A stretch of DNA of 64,000 nucleotides from contig CAJTOM010000002.1 of the NCBI GenBank assembly GCA_910577915.1, positions 1 through 64,000 on the forward strand, in the 5' to 3' direction. Position 1 is the first letter of the stretch. Each line of letters starts with the position of its first letter. Below the pieces are notes generated by a model. That model was not told the DNA's origin, did no database searches, and saw only the letters and a program-made list of their open reading frames with translations. A program made the translations under genes and the position numbers. Of the stretch, positions 41,799-49,556 are shown piece after piece. Source of the DNA: an uncultured Oscillospiraceae bacterium (GTDB lineage: Bacteria > Bacillota > Clostridia > Oscillospirales > Oscillospiraceae).

Positions 41799-41978
41799 AG
41801 TCGAGACACCTCCTTCAACATTTTGCCCAAATACACGCGACACAAAACAAAGCGCGGATGCTTTCGCATCCGCACAAACACACGCGCCCGGACACCGGGC
41901 GCTGATCTGTCCTGTTGACCCCTTCGCACAGCTGGGGGTGAGGCGGATGCATCCTGCCTGCTTCATTTTCGCTTTATC
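41799..41978 (-). promoter_or_regulatory. infC leader with terminator/antiterminator arrangement
   Basis: On the minus strand a hairpin GCGGATGC-GAAA-GCATCCGC (41854-41873) is followed by the T-rich GCTTTGTTTTG. Upstream, GCATCCGC (plus strand GCGGATGC, 41943-41950) can pair with the left arm of that hairpin and so prevent it. A second stem CGCCCGG / CCGGGCG lies between (near 41880-41900). The layout matches the L20-controlled leader known from Bacillus. Confidence 0.72.
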
Positions 41979-42007
41979 AGTATAGCAGAGGCGGCGGGGG
42001 ATGTCAA
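41979..42007 (-). promoter_or_regulatory. Consensus promoter of infC-rpmI-rplT
   Basis: On the minus strand TTGACA (42002-42007), a 17-base spacer and TATACT (41979-41984). Confidence 0.9.
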
Positions 42008-42084
42008 GGGAAAGGGGGGATTTTTTCCGATTTTTTTGCCCTTTGGGCGTCCTTCCCGCGCCATCCCCCTCCGGCCCCGCCGCT

Positions 42085-43044
42085 TTACGAGCGCTTCACC
42101 TGGTCCACGGCCTCCAGAATCCGGGCCTTTACCTGCTCCAGGCTCCCGGTGAGGGTAGCCCCGGCGGCCATGGCGTGGCCGCCGCCGCCCAGGAGGCGGC
42201 AGACCTCCGTGGCGTTCACCCGGCCGTTGGCCCCGGTGCGCAGGCTCAGCTTCCACGTGCCGTCCGGCAGCTCCCGGAGCACCGCGCCGCAGTCCACCCC
42301 CTCGACGATCCCCGCCAGGGCAGAGAGGTCTTCGGCATCGTTCTCCGTGGCCCCCAGGCTCTCCATGAGGGCGCAGGGGACGGTGAGAAACACCCCCCGG
42401 CCGCCGTGGAAGAACTCCAGGCTGCCCATGAGGGCGGCCTCCAGGGCGATGCGGCGGCGGGACTTGGTGCGGAAGTGGCGCTTGTTCACGGCGAAGAAGT
42501 CAATACCCGTCTCCATCAGCGCCGCCGCCGTGCGGTGGGTGTCCGCGGTGGTGTTGGCGTAGACGAAGCAGCCGGTGTCCGTGGCCACGGCGGCGTACAG
42601 GGGCAGGGCGATCTCCGCCGTCAGCGGCCCCAGCTCCCGGCAGATGTCGCAGACGATCTCCCCGCAGGCGGCCCGGGCGGGGTCCACGCACTGGTATGTC
42701 CCGAAGCCCTCAAAGGAGGGGTGGTGGTCGACGGCCAGGCCGATGCGGTCGAAGTAGGCCTCCGCCTCCGGGTAGAACAGCCCCCTGGCGGCCACGTCCA
42801 CCGACACCACGAAGCCGGGCTCGTACCCCTCCGGGGCCCACAGGTCCCGGACGTAGGTCAGGTTGTTGTCCGTGGTCTCCGGGTTGCGGAGCACCCAGGC
42901 GGTCTTCCCCAGCCGGCGCAGGGCCAGGCACAGGCCGGCGGCGCAGCCGGTGGTGTCCCCGTCGGGGCGGCGGTGGGTCAGAATGAGGAAACCGTCCCGC
43001 TCCCGCAGCAGGGCGGCGGCGGCCTGTACGGTCAGCTGGCTCAT
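42085..43044 (-). CDS. nrnA: DHH-family oligoribonuclease / pAp phosphatase
   Basis: The 319-residue protein degrades very short RNAs and dephosphorylates pAp. It has the DHH motifs: LTHRRPDGDTTG near residue 22 (metal-binding His and two Asp), SVDVAARG near 81, LAVDHHPSF near 103 (the DHH triad) and, in the C-terminal DHHA1 domain, the RNA-binding GGGGHAMAAGA near 284. Its ATG overlaps the rbfA stop by 4 bases (ATGA), the usual rbfA-nrnA coupling in Firmicutes. truB, which often follows, is absent. Confidence 0.93.
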   Translation of the reverse strand: MSQLTVQAAAALLRERDGFLILTHRRPDGDTTGCAAGLCLALRRLGKTAWVLRNPETTDNNLTYVRDLWAPEGYEPGFVVSVDVAARGLFYPEAEAYFDRIGLAVDHHPSFEGFGTYQCVDPARAACGEIVCDICRELGPLTAEIALPLYAAVATDTGCFVYANTTADTHRTAAALMETGIDFFAVNKRHFRTKSRRRIALEAALMGSLEFFHGGRGVFLTVPCALMESLGATENDAEDLSALAGIVEGVDCGAVLRELPDGTWKLSLRTGANGRVNATEVCRLLGGGGHAMAAGATLTGSLEQVKARILEAVDQVKRS

Positions 43045-43433
43045 GTCTCGTCCTCCAGAATGATATGCGCGTTGGCGGGGTTGGGGGGCTTGACCACGTC
43101 CGGGTCCCGGAGCATCTCCAGGATGTGGGCCCCCTGCTGGATGGAGTCGTCGGCCAGGAACTGGAGCTCCGGGGTATAGCGCAGCCGCAGGGCCGCGCCC
43201 AGCTCCCGGCGGAGATAGCCGGCGGCGGATTTCAACCCCCTCATCATGTCCTTCTCCTGGCTCTTATCCAGAGCGGAGACGAAGATGCGGCTGTAGCGCA
43301 GGTCGCTGGTGGTGTCCACATGGGTCACCGTCAGCAGGCCGCTCTGGAGCCGGGGGTCCTTCAGAGTGCGCAGGAGCGCCGACAGCTCCCGCTGGATCTC
43401 CTCGTTGATGCGTTCGATGCGATTGCTTGCCAT
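43041..43433 (-). CDS. rbfA: Ribosome-binding factor A
   Basis: The 130-residue KH-fold protein assists late 30S assembly around the 16S rRNA 5' end. Typical sequences are RIERINEEIQRELSALL at the start, DPRLQSGLLTVTHVDTTSDLRYSRIFVS (given by its key part Thr-x-Val-x-x-Thr-x-Asp-Leu) and the C-terminal LRYTPELQFLADDSI. The AAAGGAGG site precedes the ATG at 43433; the frame is open further upstream through an inverted repeat. It normally follows infB directly, but here an Xre cassette lies between. Confidence 0.97.
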   Translation of the reverse strand: MASNRIERINEEIQRELSALLRTLKDPRLQSGLLTVTHVDTTSDLRYSRIFVSALDKSQEKDMMRGLKSAAGYLRRELGAALRLRYTPELQFLADDSIQQGAHILEMLRDPDVVKPPNPANAHIILEDET

Positions 43434-43461
43434 AGGGGTGCCTCCTTTGTTGATGGCATAC

Positions 43462-43496
43462 ATTCTTTTCTTCTTTGTGAACAAGAAGAAAAGAAT
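43462..43496. repeat. Perfect 14-bp inverted repeat between the Xre gene and rbfA
   Basis: ATTCTTTTCTTCTT and AAGAAGAAAAGAAT are separated by 7 bases. The stem is AT-rich and has no T-run after it, so it is a weak terminator at best; it lies 29 bases before the rbfA start and could act as an RNA processing or stability element. Confidence 0.6.
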
Positions 43497-43517
43497 CAAA
43501 AGAAGAAAAACTTATTT

Positions 43518-43736
43518 TTATGGCTTATCTTTCAGGCCCAGCAGGTAGTCTGTGGAGACATCGAAGAATTTAGCCAGGAGAATCAGCTTTTCGATGGTGG
43601 TTCCACGCCCGCCGTTTTCAATATTGCTGACGGCGGTCTGGGTTAGCCCCAGCGCTTCTCCCAATTGCTGCTGGTTCAGCTTTCGCTGTCTGCGGAGCAT
43701 TTTTACTCGAAATGAAAATAGTTCTAAATTCTGCAT
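43518..43736 (-). CDS. Small Xre-family repressor
   Basis: The 72-residue protein is little more than a helix-turn-helix: QRKLNQQQLGEALGLTQTAV with the recognition helix QTAVSNIENG and the C-terminal sequence FFDVSTDYLLGL typical of phage-like repressors. It is divergent from a 56-residue frame and faces a perfect consensus promoter whose spacer holds a palindrome, ATTTCTAAAAGAAAT, that is probably its operator. It lies inside the infB-rbfA gene order and is read in the same direction as rbfA, with which it may be cotranscribed. Confidence 0.85.
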   Translation of the reverse strand: MQNLELFSFRVKMLRRQRKLNQQQLGEALGLTQTAVSNIENGGRGTTIEKLILLAKFFDVSTDYLLGLKDKP

Positions 43737-43745
43737 AGAAACCCC

Positions 43746-43780
43746 TTGACATATTTCTAAAAGAAATATATAATTCTTAA
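43746..43780 (+). promoter_or_regulatory. Perfect consensus promoter with built-in operator
   Basis: TTGACA (43746-43751), a 17-base spacer and TATAAT (43769-43774). The spacer contains the palindrome ATTTCT-AAA-AGAAAT (43753-43767), and a related half TTCTTAAAGAA follows (43774-43784). Repression by the divergent Xre protein would block RNA polymerase directly. Confidence 0.8.
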
Positions 43781-43810
43781 AGAAACAAAACTGCTGTGGA
43801 GGTAGAGGCT

Positions 43811-43981
43811 GTGGAGGTTATTTTTCAACAACTTTTTGAAAATTTCTGCTTTCCCTACGATCCGGAAGAGGCTTCAGAGGGGCAGGACCCGGTCCGGGCC
43901 TACGGACGCTGCGCCTTCGAGGCGGGCTTCCGGCTGGCGGTGCGCCTGACGGCGGCTTGCCTGGCGGACCCGGATAGGTGA
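43811..43981 (+). CDS. 56-residue protein of unknown function
   Basis: The frame starts at GTG 43811 with GGAGG 9 bases upstream; an in-frame GTG at 43796 overlaps that site. The product has FQQLFENFCFPYDPEEASEG (shown by its key aromatic and acidic residues) and an Ala/Arg-rich helix FEAGFRLAVRLTAACLAD. No family was recognised. It is the only gene behind the Xre-controlled consensus promoter and is closed by a perfect terminator, so it is likely to be the effector of that small cassette. Confidence 0.55.
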   Translation: MEVIFQQLFENFCFPYDPEEASEGQDPVRAYGRCAFEAGFRLAVRLTAACLADPDR

Positions 43982-43982
43982 C

Positions 43983-44015
43983 AGAGAGGGGCGGGCGTGA
44001 CGCCCGCCCCTCTCT
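43983..44015. terminator. Perfect bidirectional terminator
   Basis: AGAGAGGGGCGGGCG and CGCCCGCCCCTCTCT pair perfectly around TGA. It separates the 56-residue gene from the 48-residue gene that follows infB. There is no long T-run. Confidence 0.75.
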
Positions 44016-44018
44016 ATG

Positions 44019-44165
44019 TCAATCCTCCAGGATTCTTTGCAGATTATCCAGGATTTTTGCCATTTTTGCGTCCCGCTTTTCCGGGTCCTGCTCCGCGTTC
44101 ACTTCCAGCAGAGCTTCCAGCATAAAGCGCACCCAGCTTTGAAACTGCTTATCCGTCATTCCCAT
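44019..44165 (-). CDS. 48-residue protein downstream of infB
   Basis: ATG at 44165 has AAGGAG 9 bases upstream. The product (MGMTDKQFQSWVRFMLEALL at the start, DAKMAKILDNLQRILED at the end) is a short amphipathic helical protein with charged middle (EQDPEKRD). It lies 32 bases after infB in the same direction and is followed by a terminator. Similar short helical proteins linked to Xre regulators occur in Clostridial mobile elements, but no family assignment is made. Confidence 0.55.
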   Translation of the reverse strand: MGMTDKQFQSWVRFMLEALLEVNAEQDPEKRDAKMAKILDNLQRILED

Positions 44166-44197
44166 CGCCGCACACTCCTTGCTGGATGATGAAACCA

Positions 44198-46588
44198 TTA
44201 CACCTCAATCTGCTCCATCACGAAGCACTCGATGATGTCGCCGTCCTTGATGTCGTTGAACTTCTCAATGGTCATGCCGCACTCGTAGCCGCTGGCCACC
44301 TCCTTGACGGAGTCCTTGAACCGCTGGAGGGAGGCCAGGGAGCCCTCGTGGATGACCACGCCGTCCCGGACAATGCGCACCTGGCAGGAGCGCTGGATCT
44401 TGCCGTCCTGGACATAGCACCCGGCCACGGTGCCCACGCCGGAGACCTTGTAGGTCTGGCGGACCTCCGCGTGGCCGATGAGGGCCTCCCGGAACTTGGG
44501 GGCCAGCATGCCCTTCATGGCGGCCTCCACCTCGCCGATGGCGTCGTAGATGACCCGGTACATCCGCATATCCACGTGGCTGCGGGCGGCGTTGTCCCGG
44601 GCGGAGGCGTCGGGGCGGACGTTGAAGCCCACAATGATGGCCTTGGAGGTGGCCGCCAGCATTACGTCGCTCTCGCTGATGGCGCCCACGCCGGAGTGGA
44701 TGACCCGGACCCGGACCTCCTCGTTGGAGAGCTTCTCCAGGCTGGCCTTCACCGCCTCGGCGGAGCCCTGGACGTCGGCCTTGACGATGATGTTCAGGTC
44801 CTTGACCTCGCCGGCCTGGATCTGGCTGAACAGGTCCTCCAGGCTGACCTTCTGCACCGGGGCGGCGGCCTTGGCCCGCTCCTCGGCCTTGCGCTGCTCC
44901 ACCAGCTCCCGGGCCAGGCGCTCGTCGGCCACGGCGTTGAAGGTGCTGCCCGCCCCGGGGACCTCCCCCAGGCCGGTGATCTCCACCGGCACGGAGGGGC
45001 CGGCCTCGGTCAGGCGCGCGCCCTTGTCGTCCACCATGGCCCGCACGCGGCCCACGGCGGTGCCGGCGATGATGATGTCCCCGGTGCGCAGGGTGCCGTT
45101 CTGCACCAGCAGGGTGGCCACGGGGCCCCGCCCCTTGTCCAGGCGGGCCTCCACCACGGTGCCCTGGGCGGCCCGGCTGGGGTTGGCCTTCAGCTCCGCC
45201 ACCTCGGCGGTGAGGGTGACCATCTCCAGCAGATTGTCGATGCCCATGCCGGTCTTGGCGGAGATGGGGCAGATGATGGTCTCGCCGCCCCAGTCCTCGC
45301 TCACCAGCTCGTACTCGGTGAGCTGCTGCTTGATGCGCTCGGGGTTGGCCTCGGGCTTATCCATCTTGTTGATGGCCACAATGATAGGGATGCCCGCCGC
45401 CTTGGCGTGGTTGATGGACTCCACGGTCTGGGGCATGATGCCGTCCTCGGCGGCCACCACCAGGATGGCAATGTCGGTGACCATGGCGCCCCGGGCCCGC
45501 ATGGAGGTAAAGGCCTCGTGGCCGGGGGTGTCCAGGAAGGTGATGGGTTTGCCGTGGATCTCCGTCTGATAGGCGCCGATGTGCTGGGTGATGCCGCCGG
45601 CCTCGCCGGAGGCCACGCTGGCGGAGCGGATATAGTCCAGCAGGGAGGTCTTGCCGTGGTCCACGTGGCCCATGACCACTACCACGGGGGCCCTGGGGGC
45701 CAGATCCTCGGGCTTATCCTCGGCGGTGTCGATGAGCTTCTCCTCGATGGTGACAACGATCTCCTTCTCCACCTTGCAGCCCAGCTCCTCGGCGATGATG
45801 GCGGCGGTGTCGAAGTCGATGAGCTGGCTCAGGGAGGCCATGACGCCGTTTTTCATCAGGCACTTGACCACCTCAGCCCCGGTCTTCTTCATGCGGCTGG
45901 CCAGCTCGCCCACGCTGATCTCGTCGGGGATCTTCACGGTGAGGGGCGTCTTCTTGGCGATCTCCAGCTGGAGGCGGCGCATCTTCTCGGCCTCCTCCTG
46001 CCGGCGCTTGTTGGAGAAGGACATCTGGCCCCGCTTCCTGCCCCCGGCGGAGCGGAACTTCTCCTTGCTCTGATCCCGGTCCCGGCGGCCGCCGCCGGCA
46101 CCGGAGCGCTCGGCCATGTCCTGCAGCTTCTCGTCGTACTTGTCCAGATTAACGTTGGTGGCCTTGCGGGTGTCCACCACCTTGGTTTTGGGCACTCGGG
46201 AGGCGGGCTGCTGGGGCTGCTGGCCCTGGACAGGGGGTTTCTGCTGAGGCTGGTTCTTCTGCTGCCCATTCTGCTGTCCGCCCTGGGGCTGGCCTCTGCC
46301 GGGGCCCTGCTGGGGGGCGGCGGGACGGGAGGCCTCCTGCCGGGGCGGCGGGGCGGCCTTGGCCTTCTCCGCCGGCGGGGTGTCGGCGTAGATGGCCTGG
46401 ATGCTGTCGATCTGGTTGCTCTGCGTCAGGTGCTCGAAAATCACCGTGAGCTCCCGGTCGTCCAGATTCTGGCCGGATTTCTTCGGCGTGTCGAAGTACT
46501 TGCTCAGGATCTCGATGATCTGCCTGGTCTGCATGCCGAAGTCCTTCGCCAGCTCGTTGACTTTATACTTATTTACGATATTACCCAA
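44198..46588 (-). CDS. infB: Translation initiation factor IF-2
   Basis: The 796-residue GTPase brings initiator tRNA to the 30S subunit. It has an N-terminal helical domain ([18 protein letters not shown]), a Gln/Pro-rich linker (about 75-150), and a G domain with [21 protein letters not shown] and [10 protein letters not shown]. Domains II-IV follow, ending in [15 protein letters not shown]. The start is a TTG at 46588 with GGAGG 8 bases upstream; the frame continues upstream through an inverted repeat that is not part of the protein. It is last but one in the rimP-nusA unit. Confidence 0.97.
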   Translation of the reverse strand: MGNIVNKYKVNELAKDFGMQTRQIIEILSKYFDTPKKSGQNLDDRELTVIFEHLTQSNQIDSIQAIYADTPPAEKAKAAPPPRQEASRPAAPQQGPGRGQPQGGQQNGQQKNQPQQKPPVQGQQPQQPASRVPKTKVVDTRKATNVNLDKYDEKLQDMAERSGAGGGRRDRDQSKEKFRSAGGRKRGQMSFSNKRRQEEAEKMRRLQLEIAKKTPLTVKIPDEISVGELASRMKKTGAEVVKCLMKNGVMASLSQLIDFDTAAIIAEELGCKVEKEIVVTIEEKLIDTAEDKPEDLAPRAPVVVVMGHVDHGKTSLLDYIRSASVASGEAGGITQHIGAYQTEIHGKPITFLDTPGHEAFTSMRARGAMVTDIAILVVAAEDGIMPQTVESINHAKAAGIPIIVAINKMDKPEANPERIKQQLTEYELVSEDWGGETIICPISAKTGMGIDNLLEMVTLTAEVAELKANPSRAAQGTVVEARLDKGRGPVATLLVQNGTLRTGDIIIAGTAVGRVRAMVDDKGARLTEAGPSVPVEITGLGEVPGAGSTFNAVADERLARELVEQRKAEERAKAAAPVQKVSLEDLFSQIQAGEVKDLNIIVKADVQGSAEAVKASLEKLSNEEVRVRVIHSGVGAISESDVMLAATSKAIIVGFNVRPDASARDNAARSHVDMRMYRVIYDAIGEVEAAMKGMLAPKFREALIGHAEVRQTYKVSGVGTVAGCYVQDGKIQRSCQVRIVRDGVVIHEGSLASLQRFKDSVKEVASGYECGMTIEKFNDIKDGDIIECFVMEQIEV

Positions 46589-46621
46589 TAAGGCCACCTC
46601 CAGTAGTGATTCCGGTTTGTA

Positions 46622-46682
46622 CACCATAACACACGTCCGGAAGCTCACGCCGGGCGCGGGCTCCCAGGCGTGCGTTATGGTG
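46622..46682. repeat. Large inverted repeat in the ylxQ-infB gap
   Basis: CACCATAACACACG (46622-46635) and CGTGCGTTATGGTG (46669-46682) pair with a single G-T-type mismatch; the 33-base centre is itself GC-rich and partly self-complementary. It occupies most of the 101-base gap before the infB start. No T-run follows on the minus strand, so a folded leader or a processing site is more likely than a terminator. Confidence 0.6.
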
Positions 46683-46689
46683 GTCTTGC

Positions 46690-47133
46690 TTACTTCTTCC
46701 TATATTTAACCGGGGGACGTTTTCCGCCGCCCCGCTGCTGCCGCTGCGCGGCGGTTTTCTCCCGCCGCTGGGCGGCCCGCTCCGCCTTGAGGCGGAGGCG
46801 CTCCGCCGCCTCGCCGTACAGCTCCGGCTCCTGCCGGGCCAGCTGATCCGCCAGGGCCTGCGCCAGGCCCAGGTCGGTGAGGGCCGCCATAGCGCAGGAC
46901 GTCCGCCCCAAGGCCGCCCCCAGCTCCTCCTTGGAGAAGGGGAGGGGGAGCAGCAGGCACTGGCCCTCGCCGGCGAAGCGGACGGCCCGCCGCCGGGAGG
47001 CCTCCGCAGCGTCGGCGGCCACCAGCAGCAGCCGGCAGCGCCTCGTCCGGCAGGCGTCCCCCGCCGGGTCCTCCCCCACCTCCAGCCGCCCGGCCCGCAG
47101 GGCCAGGCCCATGAGGGACAGGGCGCTATTCAT
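46690..47133 (-). CDS. L7Ae-like RNA-binding protein YlxQ
   Basis: The 147-residue protein has the L7Ae/L30e fold of Ylx[19 protein letters not shown] at the start, [15 protein letters not shown] and [19 protein letters not shown], then an added basic tail rich in Arg, Lys and Gln ([20 protein letters not shown]). YlxQ proteins bind structured RNA but their role is poorly known. It overlaps ylxR by 8 bases, the conserved nusA-ylxR-ylxQ-infB arrangement. The basic tail is longer than usual. Confidence 0.85.
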   Translation of the reverse strand: MNSALSLMGLALRAGRLEVGEDPAGDACRTRRCRLLLVAADAAEASRRRAVRFAGEGQCLLLPLPFSKEELGAALGRTSCAMAALTDLGLAQALADQLARQEPELYGEAAERLRLKAERAAQRREKTAAQRQQRGGGKRPPVKYRKK

Positions 47134-47404
47134 GGGCCGCCTCCTCCATCTGCCGCTCCAGCTGGCCGTACACCTCGGCGGGAATCTGGGCGGAGAAGGC
47201 CCGCTCCAGGGCCCGGCTCTTCCGGGCCTTGGCCAGGCACCTGGCGTCGGGGCACACATAGGCCCCCCGGCCCGGCTTTTTGCCCTTGAAATCCAGGCTG
47301 ATCTCCCCCTCCGGGGAGCGGACCGCCCGGATCAGGTCCTTTTTGTTTTTCATCTCCCGGCAGCCCAGGCACTGGCGCTGGGGGATCTTTCTGGGTTTCT
47401 GCAT
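47126..47404 (-). CDS. YlxR/RnpM family RNA-binding protein
   Basis: The 92-residue protein has the YlxR signature: PQRQCLGCREMKNKKDLIR, then GRGAYVCPD and CLAKARKSRALERAF. In Bacillus the homologue (RnpM) binds the RNase P RNA and modulates its activity. It keeps its conserved place in the nusA-infB unit but is separated from nusA by a MazG-like gene. AAAGGA precedes the ATG. Confidence 0.93.
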   Translation of the reverse strand: MQKPRKIPQRQCLGCREMKNKKDLIRAVRSPEGEISLDFKGKKPGRGAYVCPDARCLAKARKSRALERAFSAQIPAEVYGQLERQMEEAAHE

Positions 47405-47422
47405 ATTGGGTCCTTTCTCCGC

Positions 47423-47740
47423 CTACCGGTCCAGCTCGAAGGGCGCGGGGCCCGGATAGCGGACGTTGTTGAGGGCCTCCTTCCGGGGGATGACGGCCTC
47501 CATGTCGATGCCGTAGCAGTTGGCGATGGCCAGGGTATAGTAGATCACGTCCCACAGCTCCTCGTCGACGGTGTCCCGGGTCTCCCCCGGCGCTTTCGGC
47601 CGCAGGCCCTTGTGCATCGCCCGGGCCAGCTCCCCCGTCTCCTCCGCCAGCTTCAGGAAGTATCCCAGCACCTGCTCGGGGCAGTGGTCCTTGGACTTGA
47701 TGTAGGACTGCAGGTAGGCGATGGATATTCGTCCGTCCAC
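47423..47740 (-). CDS. MazG-like nucleotide pyrophosphohydrolase
   Basis: The 105-residue protein has the all-alpha NTP-pyrophosphatase pattern: KLAEETGELARAMHKG (Glu-Glu-x-x-Glu metal ligands) and a second acidic helix VDEELWDVIYYTLAIAN (Glu-Glu-x-x-Asp). It would hydrolyse non-canonical or excess nucleoside triphosphates. It starts with GTG three bases after the nusA stop, with AGGAG inside the nusA end, so it is translated from the same message. This gene is not part of the usual rimP-nusA-ylxR-ylxQ-infB order. Confidence 0.85.
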   Translation of the reverse strand: MDGRISIAYLQSYIKSKDHCPEQVLGYFLKLAEETGELARAMHKGLRPKAPGETRDTVDEELWDVIYYTLAIANCYGIDMEAVIPRKEALNNVRYPGPAPFELDR

Positions 47741-47743
47741 GAC

Positions 47744-48805
47744 CTACTCCTCGTCCCGGTAGCTCTGGGGCTTGATGTCGATCTTATACCCGGTGAGCCG
47801 GGCGGCCAGCCGGGCGTTCTGGCCCTCCTTGCCGATGGCCAGGCTCAGCTGGTCGTCGGGGACGATGACCCGGCAGCCCTTCCCCTCGTCGGCCAGCCAC
47901 ACGTCCACCACGTCGGCGGGGGCCAGGGCGGCGGCGATGAACTGGGCGGGGTCCTCGCTGTACTTGATGATGTCGATTTTCTCCCCCCGCAGCTCGCTCA
48001 CGATGCTGCCCACCCGCTGTCCGGCGGGGCCCACGCAGGCGCCGATGGGATCCACGGCCTCGTCGGCGCTCCATACGGCCATCTTGGTGCGGCTGCCCGC
48101 CTCACGGGCGATGGACTTGACCTCCACGATGCCGTCGTAGATCTCCGGCACCTCCAGCTCAAAAAGCCGCTTGACCAGGCCCGGATGGGTCCGGGAGATG
48201 AGCACCTGGGGTCCCCGTGTGCTGCGGCGGACCTCCACCACGTACACCTTCACGTGCTGGCCCTCCACCAGCTCCTCGGTCTTGATCTGCTCGCTGACGG
48301 CCAGCATGGCCTCGGTGGACTCCGCCCCGGTGCCGATGCGCAGGGAGGCGTTGCCGCTGCGGGGGTCGATGCGGGTGACCACGCCGGTGAGGATCTCGTG
48401 CTGCTTGGAGTTGAACTCGTCGTAGACCATGCCCCGCTCCGCCTCCCGCAGGCCCTGGATGATGACCTGCTTGCCGTTGCCGGCGGCGATGCGGCCGAAC
48501 TCCACGTTGTCCACCGGGATGTTCACCACGCCCCCCAGGTCCACCCGGCCGTACTTGGCCCGGGCCTCCTCGGCGCTCATCTGGGTGCCGGGGTTCTCCA
48601 CCTCCTCCACGATCTCCTTCTGGACGTACATCCGCAGATCCTTTTTCACCTCGTCCACGTCCACAATGACGTTTTCCACGCCCTCGTGGTCCTTCTTATA
48701 CGCGGTGGTCAGCGCCTGGATGATCTTATCCATCATAAAGGTGGGGGAGATGCCCCTCTCCTTCTCCAGCAGCGCCAGCGCGGCAAAAATTTCATCACAT
48801 TTCAT
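47744..48805 (-). CDS. nusA: Transcription termination/antitermination factor NusA
   Basis: The 353-residue protein binds RNA polymerase and nascent RNA. It has the N-terminal polymerase-binding domain (FAALALLEKERGISP), an S1 domain (about 130-200: GVVTRIDPRSGNASLRIG) and two KH domains (GACVGPAGQRVGSI near 250 and LSLAIGKEGQNARLAARLTG near 325). The C-terminal acidic repeats of the E. coli protein are absent, as in other Firmicutes. AGGAG lies 7 bases before the ATG at 48805. It follows rimP after 55 bases. Confidence 0.97.
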   Translation of the reverse strand: MKCDEIFAALALLEKERGISPTFMMDKIIQALTTAYKKDHEGVENVIVDVDEVKKDLRMYVQKEIVEEVENPGTQMSAEEARAKYGRVDLGGVVNIPVDNVEFGRIAAGNGKQVIIQGLREAERGMVYDEFNSKQHEILTGVVTRIDPRSGNASLRIGTGAESTEAMLAVSEQIKTEELVEGQHVKVYVVEVRRSTRGPQVLISRTHPGLVKRLFELEVPEIYDGIVEVKSIAREAGSRTKMAVWSADEAVDPIGACVGPAGQRVGSIVSELRGEKIDIIKYSEDPAQFIAAALAPADVVDVWLADEGKGCRVIVPDDQLSLAIGKEGQNARLAARLTGYKIDIKPQSYRDEE

Positions 48806-48860
48806 GTCATTACTCCTATATCCTATCTCTGAGAGCCCTCGTCCCTTCCCGCGCCGCCGG

Positions 48861-49316
48861 TCAGAACTCCACCCGCAGGCGGCACAGGGCAACCTCCGCC
48901 TTGGGGAAGGTCAGCTCCCGCTCCCCCACAGTGACGGTGACGTCGCCGTTGTCGTACCCCGCCAGAACGCCGGCGAACTCCTTGCGGCCGTCTTTGGCCT
49001 TGTAGAGCTTCACCGTCACGGGGCTGCCCATGAACCGCGCGAAATCCGAGGGCCGCTTCAGGGGCCGCTCCGCCCCGGCGGAGGAGACCTCGAAGGTGTA
49101 GCTGCCCTCGATGGGGTCCGCCTCGTCCAGCAGGTCGCTGACCGCCCGGCTCACAGCCTCGCAGTCCAGGATGTTGACGCCGCCCTCCTTGTCGATATAC
49201 AGGCGCAGAAACCACGTTCCCGCCTCCCGCACGTATTCCACGTCCCACAGCTGACAGCCCGCCGCCTCCACGGCGGGGGCGGCCAGCCGGGCCACCGTGT
49301 CCGTTATTTTCGCCAT
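48861..49316 (-). CDS. rimP: Ribosome maturation factor RimP
   Basis: The 151-residue protein helps assemble the 30S subunit. Typical features are CQLWDVEYVREAGTWFLRLYIDKEGG (key residues Asp-Val-Glu and Leu-Arg-x-x-Ile-Asp), the conserved VSSAGAERPLKRPSDF (usually S-S-P-G) and the C-terminal Sm-like sheet. GAGGGG precedes the ATG. It is the first gene of the nusA-infB unit and is preceded by a leader with a terminator-like hairpin and a promoter. Confidence 0.95.
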   Translation of the reverse strand: MAKITDTVARLAAPAVEAAGCQLWDVEYVREAGTWFLRLYIDKEGGVNILDCEAVSRAVSDLLDEADPIEGSYTFEVSSAGAERPLKRPSDFARFMGSPVTVKLYKAKDGRKEFAGVLAGYDNGDVTVTVGERELTFPKAEVALCRLRVEF

Positions 49317-49395
49317 TGCGTCCCCTCGTTTCCCGGCCGTTTCCGCCCCGGACGGCGGGATTCCGCCGGGGAAAAGGGCCCGATTAAATTAGGTC

Positions 49396-49427
49396 AAGAA
49401 AAAGAGCGGACCGGAAAAGTCCACTCT
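49396..49427 (-). terminator. Terminator-like hairpin in the rimP-nusA leader
   Basis: On the minus strand AGAGTGGAC pairs with GTCCGCTCT (one G-U) around a short loop and is followed by TTTTTCTTG. It lies between the promoter at 49450-49478 and rimP, so it may attenuate the whole unit. Confidence 0.65.
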
Positions 49428-49449
49428 GGTCTACTACGCTAACATGGAA

Positions 49450-49478
49450 AGCATACCACAAAAGTTCCGAAAGCGCAA
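49450..49478 (-). promoter_or_regulatory. Promoter of the rimP-nusA-infB unit
   Basis: On the minus strand TTGCGC (49473-49478), a 17-base spacer and TATGCT (49450-49455). Confidence 0.7.
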
Positions 49479-49556
49479 GAGGTTTCTCGCAATTTATCCC
49501 TGCATTTCCTGAAATTTTTCGCAAAAAACGGGGAATTGGGCGGGGCGGAGGCCCCG

